A stretch of 64,000 nt of DNA from UBA2199 sp964628035 (GTDB lineage Bacteria; Acidobacteriota; Aminicenantia; UBA2199): positions 62,001 through 126,000 of the forward strand of contig CAZVPI010000008.1 in NCBI GenBank assembly GCA_964628035.1. The letters run 5' to 3'. This document shows, piece after piece, positions 58,009-64,000 of the stretch. A program made the position numbers and the translations under genes. Position 1 is the first letter of the stretch; each line of letters starts with the position of its first letter. The notes below the pieces were generated by a model, which did no database searches, was not told where the DNA came from, and saw only the letters and a program-made list of their open reading frames with translations.

Positions 58009-59170
58009 TGCGCTTTCCTTTAACAATCTCGCCGATGAATCGCATCCACTCCTTGAATTTTTCCTCGGTTCGGGAGATACCGAGCAGGTGATTGTAGGTT
58101 TCTCCGCTGATCTTGAATTCCCCGCCCCGGACAAGCTGCTCGAAAGCGGCGGCCAATTGCTCCGGGTCCTGGTTACGGATGTAGCAGGGTCCGGCACCAA
58201 AGCGATGGCGGTATACCTCCAGGTCCGAAAGGATCAGCGAGCAGCCGGAAAACAGGGCGTCGCTGATTGATTTCCCGCACTGGTCGTCCGGGAGCAGCGA
58301 GACAAAGGCATCCGCCAGAAAATAGTAATCGAGAATTTGGTCGCCGGGGATGATCTTGTTGATCAATGCGACCTGGCCGGCTAATTGGGAATTGTTACGC
58401 AATGCGTGCTGCAGTCTCCTGACCATGTGGTCGGTGCCCAGAAAGCCCCTCAGGAAGACTATTTTAAGCTTCAACCCCCTGCCGGCCAAGAGTGTAAGGG
58501 CCGCCAGAATAGCATCCAGCCCCCCCTGGGGCGATCTCAGGCAACGGTTTTCGAAAATGATCGTTTCATGCTCGGAAAAGCCGTAGCGGCTTCTGATATC
58601 GGTTCTGTTCTTTTCTCTCCGGTTCCGGAGTATCAAGTCAAGATCGAAATTGCCGATAGGCAGGACTTTCAGCTTGTCCCGTAATTCCGGTCGTTCGGTC
58701 TTGAAATGCTCAACCAGTTGCTCTGTGGTCATCATGACATGGGTGCTTTCCGCGAAGATGTAATCCAATTCCCGGCGCTGGATTCTGGCTCCATGGACTT
58801 CGCTGCCATATATCAAGGTCAATTGCGGCCGGAATCCTGTCCGCAGCATGATCTCCGCCTTTTCTGAAGCCTTGTGATTGATGATGATGTCCGGACAGAA
58901 TATCTTGACCAACTTTTTGGCTTTCCGCACCAGTATGGTTTTCCAAAATGGGACACGAATTTTCCTTAATAAGGGAACTAGGACTTTTTCAAGCAGGTTG
59001 AAACGGACTTCGAGGATGTTTTCGGGTGACAGGTAGTCTCGGTTCATTCCATGGTCATCCAGGACGCCCAGCGCGTTTGTGATCTTCGTGTCCGAATTCA
59101 ATTTTTTCAAATAATGAACGAAAGGGGGACAATTGGGACCATGGAAATAACCATTGATTAAAATCCTCAC
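57989..59170 (-). CDS. Glycosyltransferase (GT-B, GT4-like)
   Basis: A 393-residue protein. It opens VRILINGYFHGPN and has a GT-B arrangement: LTLIYGSEVHGARIQRRELD near residue 120, VLPIGNFDLDLILRNR near 185, FENRCLRSPQGGLDAILAALT near 218, and LLPDDQCGKSISDALFSGC near 315, which is the donor-binding region with a relaxed EX7E. GTG 59170 overlaps the stop of the CBS-nucleotidyltransferase gene (GTGA) and is preferred to the longer frame. The sugar is unknown. Confidence 0.83.
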   Translation of the reverse strand: MRILINGYFHGPNCPPFVHYLKKLNSDTKITNALGVLDDHGMNRDYLSPENILEVRFNLLEKVLVPLLRKIRVPFWKTILVRKAKKLVKIFCPDIIINHKASEKAEIMLRTGFRPQLTLIYGSEVHGARIQRRELDYIFAESTHVMMTTEQLVEHFKTERPELRDKLKVLPIGNFDLDLILRNRREKNRTDIRSRYGFSEHETIIFENRCLRSPQGGLDAILAALTLLAGRGLKLKIVFLRGFLGTDHMVRRLQHALRNNSQLAGQVALINKIIPGDQILDYYFLADAFVSLLPDDQCGKSISDALFSGCSLILSDLEVYRHRFGAGPCYIRNQDPEQLAAAFEQLVRGGEFKISGETYNHLLGISRTEEKFKEWMRFIGEIVKGKRNETSTA

Positions 59171-60213
59171 TTCGTTTGCCTCACCCACTCGTCCCACTCG
59201 CCGATGTCCTGCCACGAGCCCTGCGAAATAGGGAAAACGCCTACATGTTCGCCGTGGGCACGGACCTGCTCGATCAACTGCGTGATATGCATGAAGGTGT
59301 CGTCGGGAATGCCCTCCAAGACCGAGGGTTCCAGCACGTACATCCCGGAGTTGATCTTGAACGTGAGCTCGGGCTTCTCTTGCAGCGACGCCAGCAGCCC
59401 GTTCGGCCCGGTTTCCAAAACGCCGTAGGAAATAGGGATATGCCTCAGTGCGGCCACCAGGGTGACCGCGTTGCGGCTCTCCCGGTGGTAGTCCAGGATC
59501 TCCGAATAATCCTGGTCGATGAGGATGTCGCAGTTGCTGACAAAGAACGTTTCACGCATGCGCTTCTTCAGCAGAAACAGGCTGCCGGCGGTCCCGAGGG
59601 GCTTCTTCTCGAGAAGGAATTCCACCCGGCAATCCAGTTGCAGATTGCGGACATAATATTCCAGCAGGTCGGCCTTATAGTTGGCCGAGACATAGAAATC
59701 ACGGCAGCCGTGGCGGACGAAGCGGCCGATGATCTCCTCAATGAGGGTCCGCTCCCCAAGCGGGAAGAGCGGCTTGGGCAGGACGTTGGTGAAGGGCTTC
59801 AGGCGGGTTCCCAGTCCGCCGGCCATGATCACGACCGGCAGGACGAACGGCTTGACCGGTACTTTCACCCTATCCACGAACAAATCCTCCCAGAAGTAAA
59901 CCTGGACGATGTTCGAGGATTTGTCGATGACCGGCAGGAACTCCATGCGGTACTGGAGCATGACTTCCCTGACCCGATCGAGCGGCATGCCCGGGGAGGC
60001 CACGCGCGGATTGGGCCGGAGGATGGTACGCACCGGCCCTTGCAGGGACTCGTTGCGGATGATCGCTCGCTGGATGTCGCCGATGCTCAGGATGCCGGCG
60101 AACGAACCCTTCGCGTCGGCAACCAGGAGCGACTTGACCCCCAGTGCGTCCATCTTCTTCAGGGCCTGAAGCAATGATTCGTCAGGCTTGATCGTTCTTT
60201 CCCTTGCTTTCAT
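59167..60213 (-). CDS. CBS-domain sugar nucleotidyltransferase (PtmE-like)
   Basis: A 348-residue protein. Residues about 1-120 are a pair of CBS domains (DESLLQALKKMDALGVKSLL, then MPLDRVREVMLQYRMEFLPV). Residues about 125-348 are a nucleotidyltransferase with VIMAGGLGTRLKPFTNVLPK near 132, LPKPLFPLGERTLIEEII, then FFVSNCDILID near 225 (metal aspartate). This order, CBS pair then NTP transferase, is that of PtmE-type glucosamine-1-phosphate guanylyltransferases of legionaminic acid synthesis and of GDP-mannose-type enzymes in other clusters. CBS domains may sense a nucleotide. ATG 60213 is preferred to the longer frame since it starts the first CBS domain. Confidence 0.87.
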   Translation of the reverse strand: MKARERTIKPDESLLQALKKMDALGVKSLLVADAKGSFAGILSIGDIQRAIIRNESLQGPVRTILRPNPRVASPGMPLDRVREVMLQYRMEFLPVIDKSSNIVQVYFWEDLFVDRVKVPVKPFVLPVVIMAGGLGTRLKPFTNVLPKPLFPLGERTLIEEIIGRFVRHGCRDFYVSANYKADLLEYYVRNLQLDCRVEFLLEKKPLGTAGSLFLLKKRMRETFFVSNCDILIDQDYSEILDYHRESRNAVTLVAALRHIPISYGVLETGPNGLLASLQEKPELTFKINSGMYVLEPSVLEGIPDDTFMHITQLIEQVRAHGEHVGVFPISQGSWQDIGEWDEWVRQTK

Positions 60214-60224
60214 CTCGTCATCCC

Positions 60225-61295
60225 TCAATACCGGTACTTCAGAAGCAAGTGCCCGTATGCGCCGTCCTTTTCCGGGTATTTCCGCGCCCACTGCTTGCAC
60301 AGGCTTCGGTATACATCCTCATTGTGGATGCATTTGCCGATATAAAACCTGCTCTCCGTGTTTCTGCCGAAGCTTTTCTTAAACAGGTAAACGGGATCGT
60401 CCATGCCCTTTCCGCCCCCTATCGAGTACGCCTGGATGCCCATGGCGGACAGGCGCTTCACCAGTTCGAAACGCAGGAGACTGTTGGGGCTCTGGGCGTA
60501 GTAGTCTGACAATGTCCCGCCCAGGAAACCGTAGGCGTGATGCGTGTTGTGCAGAACGAGTTCGCAGCTGACAGGGCGGCCGTCGGCCGATACGAAAGCT
60601 AGCAACGTTTCACCGGGCATGCTCGCGATCAGCCCGTGAACGAAATCCTGGGAGAAGAAATAATAGGCGTCAGCGCGGTTCCGCACCATGGTTTGATGGT
60701 AGATGTTCAGGAAATGGCCGACGTCCTCCGCGGTGACGTCGGTCCCGGTCACGATCCGACAATCCAGCTTCGCTCTCTCTGCCTTGCGCACAGCCTTGCG
60801 CACCCCGTTGTCGAATGACTTCCTCCACACCTCGTCAATTCCCGGAGCCAGGTCGATCAGGACGTTTTCAAAGGCGAAGGAAGGCTCTATATGACGCAGA
60901 TAGTGGTAATTCTTGATCACGGGGCAAAAACGGATGAATTCGGCGACGATTCCCGCTTCCCGGCAGTAGTCGGATACGGCTCTCGAAAACCCCTCCAGAA
61001 AAGTGGGATCACCGCAGTTGGTCACGGGACCGTTGTAGCCGTAGGCCCCCTGCAAATCGAAGTATTCACCTTCCAATTCATACCCGAGACCGTGGATGGA
61101 ATTAATCAGCGCGGGATAGACGATGGCCCGGTCTCCCTCAACGCCGACGAAACAGATCGGTCTCCCCTCCCCGCGCTCTTCAAAGAGTTTGTAGTACTCC
61201 GGTCTGAAGTGCGGGGACTTGGCCGCATCGGGAATCCGGTTCAAGAGCGAATTCCACATCGCCCGGTCCCGCATAGAAAATATATTAAATTCCAT
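60225..61295 (-). CDS. FemAB-like acyl/aminoacyl transferase, copy B
   Basis: A 356-residue double-GNAT protein. Marks: the N-terminal HFRPEYYKLFEERGEGRP near residue 28, the basic stretch NGVRKAVRKAERAKLDC near 165 (FemAB-type), and NSLLRFELVKRLSAMGIQAYSIGGGKG near 275 in the second half. It is related to, but clearly distinct from, the copy at 42075. ATG 61295 is chosen because it starts the first recognised strand; the longer frame is unsupported. Probable role is acylation or aminoacylation of a glycan building block. Confidence 0.84.
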   Translation of the reverse strand: MEFNIFSMRDRAMWNSLLNRIPDAAKSPHFRPEYYKLFEERGEGRPICFVGVEGDRAIVYPALINSIHGLGYELEGEYFDLQGAYGYNGPVTNCGDPTFLEGFSRAVSDYCREAGIVAEFIRFCPVIKNYHYLRHIEPSFAFENVLIDLAPGIDEVWRKSFDNGVRKAVRKAERAKLDCRIVTGTDVTAEDVGHFLNIYHQTMVRNRADAYYFFSQDFVHGLIASMPGETLLAFVSADGRPVSCELVLHNTHHAYGFLGGTLSDYYAQSPNSLLRFELVKRLSAMGIQAYSIGGGKGMDDPVYLFKKSFGRNTESRFYIGKCIHNEDVYRSLCKQWARKYPEKDGAYGHLLLKYRY

Positions 61296-61324
61296 GGACA
61301 ATTGCTCCGAATGCCTCGGGTATT

Positions 61325-61873
61325 CTAAAGAGTATATTCGCCTAGAACCAGTAGAAAATCTTCCTTGAGCACCGACAGGATGTACTCGTTCACGAATACG
61401 CCGTCCTTGAAAGCCGCCTGGCGCAGGACGCCCTCCTGCTTGTAGCCGCATTTCTCGAGCATCTTCAGGGCGGCTGCATTGTCCTCCAGGACCTTCGCCC
61501 AGATCCGGTTCAAGCCCCGGTCGATGAAGGCGTATTTGAGCATCAGGACGCGGGCGTCGGTGGCGAATCCCCTGCCCCAGTGCTTTTTTTCGCCGATGAA
61601 AACCGGGGCATGGCCGGTGCGGTTGTGCAGGTCGATCTCGTTGAGGAAGATGCAGCCGATGAACTCATCCGTCTTCTTCAGGCATATGGCGCAGCTAACG
61701 CTGCTTTTGTCGAAGATCCGCTCTTCCACCCATTTCCTATCGTTCAGCGACGAGGAGAACAGGGGCACGCCGCCGAAATTGCGGGCGATCTCGCGATCAT
61801 TGCGCCATTGGTGGATCTTTACATGGTCCTCAATTTCGAGCGCCCTCAAGCAAACCCTAATTTTTTTCTTCAT
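61325..61873 (-). CDS. GNAT N-acetyltransferase (RimJ/RimL type, PseH/LegH-like)
   Basis: A 182-residue GNAT enzyme. It begins VCLRALEIEDHVKIHQWRND, has the acyl-CoA loop GEKKHWGRGFATDARVLMLKYAF near residue 98, and ends with VLEDNAAALKMLEKCGYKQEG near 130. In clusters with LegC-type aminotransferases, enzymes of this group acetylate the new 4-amino group of the sugar nucleotide. That role is inferred from context here. ATG 61873 lies 17 bp inside the upstream acyltransferase gene. Confidence 0.9.
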   Translation of the reverse strand: MKKKIRVCLRALEIEDHVKIHQWRNDREIARNFGGVPLFSSSLNDRKWVEERIFDKSSVSCAICLKKTDEFIGCIFLNEIDLHNRTGHAPVFIGEKKHWGRGFATDARVLMLKYAFIDRGLNRIWAKVLEDNAAALKMLEKCGYKQEGVLRQAAFKDGVFVNEYILSVLKEDFLLVLGEYTL

Positions 61874-62363
61874 GTTTCGCTTCCTTGAATTTGCTGATTC
61901 TCGCCGGAATTCCGCCGACGTGGGTGTTTTCCGGAACATCCCGCGTGACCACTGCATTGGCGCCGATGACGCTGTTCCGCCCCACCCTCACTCCGGGCCG
62001 GATGAAAACGTTGGGGCCGATCCACACATGATCTTCTATAATGATCGATCCCTCGATGGCCGGCCTCTGTGATACGGGACCGGTGGGATGTTCCGGATCA
62101 TGGGAGATGGCGTGGATGTTCACGTTGTGGCCAATCCACGTCCACCCGCCGATCACCACCTTGGAGTTTTTCCCCGTGCTAATCTTGCCGGAATTGAAGG
62201 ATGAATGGGGCCCCATCTCGATGTTGCCCTTGAACACGATGTGGGGGAGATAACCGAGTCGGGCCGTCTGGTGGATGCTGAAACGCCTGCGATAGTCCTT
62301 TTCCTTCTGCTTGATAGCTTCCCTTTCGAGCCATCTAAATATCATTGCCGGTATCGATTTCAT
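61857..62363 (-). CDS. Hexapeptide-repeat acyltransferase, copy 1
   Basis: A 168-residue left-handed beta-helix acyltransferase. Hexapeptide repeats run from about residue 45 to 150 (IEMGPHSSFNSGKI, IIIEDHVWIGPNVFIRPGV, VGRNSVIGANAVVTRDVPEN) and the family end VGGIPARI is present. The active-site histidine region is AISHDPEHPTG near 88. It is closely similar to the protein of the next gene upstream over the whole length, so the two arose by tandem duplication. ATG 62363 is chosen because it aligns with the start of that copy; ATG 62369 would add two residues. O-acetylation of the glycan is likely. Confidence 0.88.
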   Translation of the reverse strand: MKSIPAMIFRWLEREAIKQKEKDYRRRFSIHQTARLGYLPHIVFKGNIEMGPHSSFNSGKISTGKNSKVVIGGWTWIGHNVNIHAISHDPEHPTGPVSQRPAIEGSIIIEDHVWIGPNVFIRPGVRVGRNSVIGANAVVTRDVPENTHVGGIPARISKFKEAKHEEKN

Positions 62364-62384
62364 GGCCATTCTGTTCGGATTTCC

Positions 62385-62891
62385 TTAGCTTTTTTCATCG
62401 ATCTTATCGCCCTTGAATCTAATGATTTTTGCGGGAATTCCGCCAACAATTGCATTTATTGGTATGTCGCCACAGACTACTGAATTGGCACCGATCACAC
62501 TGTTGGCTCCGACGTTTACCCCGGGTTGGATGGAAACGTTCGAGCCGATCCAAACATGATCGCCTATGCATATTGAACCCTCCCTTGCCGGCCATGGATT
62601 GTCTGGACTCGATGGATACTCGATACTGTTGGAGATGGATTGGATGCTTACATTGTATCCTATCGCGCACCATTTACCGATCGTCACCTTAGAATTTTCA
62701 CCAGTTTTGATATATCCGGAATTGAAATATGAATGGGCCCCGATCTCGATGTTGCCCATGAACACAATGTGCGGCAGGTAGCCGAGCCGTGCGGTCTGAT
62801 GGATACTGAAGCGTCGGCGATATTCCTTGTTTTTCTGCTTCATGGCCGAGTTTTCGAGCCATTCGTAAACCCTCGCCGGAAATGACTTCAT
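62385..62891 (-). CDS. Hexapeptide-repeat acyltransferase, copy 2
   Basis: A 168-residue protein with the same start (MKS, then WLE), the same RRRFSIHQTARLGYLPHIVF stretch near residue 25 and the same hexapeptide repeats and VGGIPAKI end as its neighbour. The third position of many codons differs and this copy is clearly more A+T-rich, so the duplication is old or one copy was imported. Its catalytic loop differs (SISNSIEYPSSPDN), lacking the first histidine seen in copy 1, which may change or weaken activity. The ATG overlaps the stop of the aminotransferase gene (ATGA). Confidence 0.87.
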   Translation of the reverse strand: MKSFPARVYEWLENSAMKQKNKEYRRRFSIHQTARLGYLPHIVFMGNIEIGAHSYFNSGYIKTGENSKVTIGKWCAIGYNVSIQSISNSIEYPSSPDNPWPAREGSICIGDHVWIGSNVSIQPGVNVGANSVIGANSVVCGDIPINAIVGGIPAKIIRFKGDKIDEKS

Positions 62892-64000
62892 TTCAAAAGG
62901 ATGCTACTGGGGAGGTTGACCAATCGATCTTCCAGCCATCGGGCGTTATCAAGGTTGGTGGCAGAGCATTGGGTGTACATTGGCAGCTTGTTCAACAGTG
63001 TCCAGGCCGGTCGTGTCATGATGCCGTGCTCATTGGTATATCTCAGAAATTCGTCCCTCTCTTTCCGGTTGTCGAGAAAAATCGTGTTTAGCCAGTAATT
63101 GGATGAGCATCCGGGCTGCTCGCTGAAGAAGGGGATGCCCATATTCTCGAAAAATCTCGCGTATCGCCCGGCGATTTCCCGCTTGCTGGCCAGGTAGCGG
63201 TCGATTTGCTCCATTTGTGCGCAGCCTATGGCGGCGGTGACGTTGGTCATGCGAAAGTTGTAACCGATTACGTCATGATAATACTCCCAGGGGTGGGGCA
63301 CCTTGGCCGTTGTGGTGATGTGCCGGGCCCGCCGCGCCAGATTCACATCGTCGGTGACCATCATACCGCCGCCGCCGGTGGTGATGATTTTATTGCCGTT
63401 GAAGCTAAGTACACCCATGCGCCCGAAGGTTCCCATGTGCTTCCCTTTGCACGTGCTGCCGATCGATTCGGCTGCGTCCTCCACGACCGGGATCTCATAT
63501 GATTGGCAGATACGTATAATTTCGTCGATTCTGGCCGGGTGGCCAAAGATATGCACGGGAACGCATGCCGCAATAAGTCTTCCTGTGGTTTTATTGAGCA
63601 CTCCCCCCTTGGCCTGGCGCAAGGCGTTCCTTTCGAGAAAATCATTCAGCTTTTCCGGATCCATGCCCAGCTGCGTCCGCTCGCTGTCGATGAAGACCGG
63701 CTCGGCGCCGGCGTGGTGAATGGCGTTGGCCGTGGCCACGAAAGTCAGGGCCTGGGTCAGCACCTCGTCATCATGACCGACGCCGGCCAGCTGCAGGGCG
63801 ATCTGCAGGGCCGCCGTGCCGTTGACCATGGCCACCGCGTGCTCCGCTCCCACATACGCGGCGGTCATCTCCTCGAAGCGGGTCACGAAGCGGCCGACAT
63901 AGGAGACGTAGGTCGTGTCGATGCATTCGGCGAGGTATTTCTTCTCGTTGCCCCGGAAAACCGGGGCATGCAGCGGCACGGGATCCAGGCCCGGATACAG
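62888..64000 (-). CDS. LegC-type DegT/DnrJ aminotransferase, 5' end cut by window edge
   Basis: PLP-dependent sugar aminotransferase; about 370 residues are visible and the frame runs off the right edge, so the start is missing. Motifs: PVFRGNEKKYLAECID, VNGTAALQIALQLAGV near 60, TQALTFVATANAI, VVEDAAESIGSTCKGKHMG (PLP-pocket aspartate) near 180, and FNGNKIITTGGGG where Lys binds PLP. Words such as NEKKY...CIDTT and PVHIFGHPARIDEI are those of the LegC group, which transfers an amino group to C4 of a 4-keto-6-deoxy sugar nucleotide on the way to legionaminic acid or bacillosamine. The expected dehydratase (LegB) would lie just upstream, outside the window. Confidence 0.92.
   Translation of the reverse strand: MYPGLDPVPLHAPVFRGNEKKYLAECIDTTYVSYVGRFVTRFEEMTAAYVGAEHAVAMVNGTAALQIALQLAGVGHDDEVLTQALTFVATANAIHHAGAEPVFIDSERTQLGMDPEKLNDFLERNALRQAKGGVLNKTTGRLIAACVPVHIFGHPARIDEIIRICQSYEIPVVEDAAESIGSTCKGKHMGTFGRMGVLSFNGNKIITTGGGGMMVTDDVNLARRARHITTTAKVPHPWEYYHDVIGYNFRMTNVTAAIGCAQMEQIDRYLASKREIAGRYARFFENMGIPFFSEQPGCSSNYWLNTIFLDNRKERDEFLRYTNEHGIMTRPAWTLLNKLPMYTQCSATNLDNARWLEDRLVNLPSSILLK

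Noticed and set aside
59170..59215. 15-residue N-terminal extension of the GT gene
   Set aside because: It lies in the upstream gene in another frame; GTG 59170 with GTGA overlap fits better.
1..64000. tRNA, rRNA, riboswitch or IS transposase genes
   Set aside because: None could be recognised by eye on either strand; a covariance-model search would be needed to exclude small RNAs.

Overview
The window is a high-GC, Gram-negative style chromosome segment. It encodes prepilin peptidase, lipid II enzymes, a Wza-type secretin and an outer-membrane barrel, and it has no rRNA, tRNA, IS transposase or CRISPR array. Gene content and style suggest an Acidobacteriota or Aminicenantota-like uncultured bacterium; this is inference, since no phylogenetic marker was compared. 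A run of ten N at 31690-31699 shows it is an assembled scaffold.

Left part (1-18165): housekeeping and envelope genes. A truncated prepilin peptidase overlaps a histidine kinase. Then come ispD, a 1259-residue protein that joins MurG, an FHA-like domain, a MurJ/MviN flippase and a HEAT-like tail, mraY (ATGA overlap), a P-type Ca2+ ATPase, lepB, a B12-binding-type radical SAM protein, a NoeA-like methyltransferase with a small membrane partner, and a YitT-family protein. MraY, MurG and MurJ together make and flip lipid II, so the last cytoplasmic steps of peptidoglycan synthesis sit in two adjacent genes.

Middle (18166-39048): a capsule or exopolysaccharide machine on the minus strand. It holds an export protein (Wza-like), two near-duplicate Wzz/BY-kinases, a PHP-type phosphatase, an O-antigen ligase/polymerase, secreted TPR proteins and an outer-membrane barrel. 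Further up lie PssD/PssE, a GT2, a WecA-type and a WcaJ-type initiating transferase, a GT-C-like membrane protein and VanZ.

Right part (39049-64000): a tightly packed minus-strand operon for building, decorating, polymerising and flipping a complex glycan. It contains WecB, DUF354, GT4 enzymes, Wzx, Wzy, a heparinase II/III-like lyase, a bi-domain oxidoreductase, an asparagine-synthase-like amidotransferase, an ATP-grasp enzyme, three FemAB/CelD-type transferases, GNATs, two tandem hexapeptide acyltransferases, a CBS-nucleotidyltransferase and a LegC-type aminotransferase. The last two point to a legionaminic- or bacillosamine-type sugar whose remaining genes probably lie beyond the right edge.

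The most unusual signal is between the genes. Many intergenic gaps from 3.3 to 39 kb carry short tandem repeats with 7-bp periodicity, usually arranged as inverted arms (G-rich arm, loop, C-rich arm). In three of them the space between arms holds a decayed gene for the S23/IVP four-helix-bundle family (16264-16640, 17810-18068, 36145-36338); a fourth IVP remnant lies at 28754-28970. I interpret these as one family of mobile or formerly mobile intergenic elements that resemble 23S rRNA intervening sequences but sit between protein genes.
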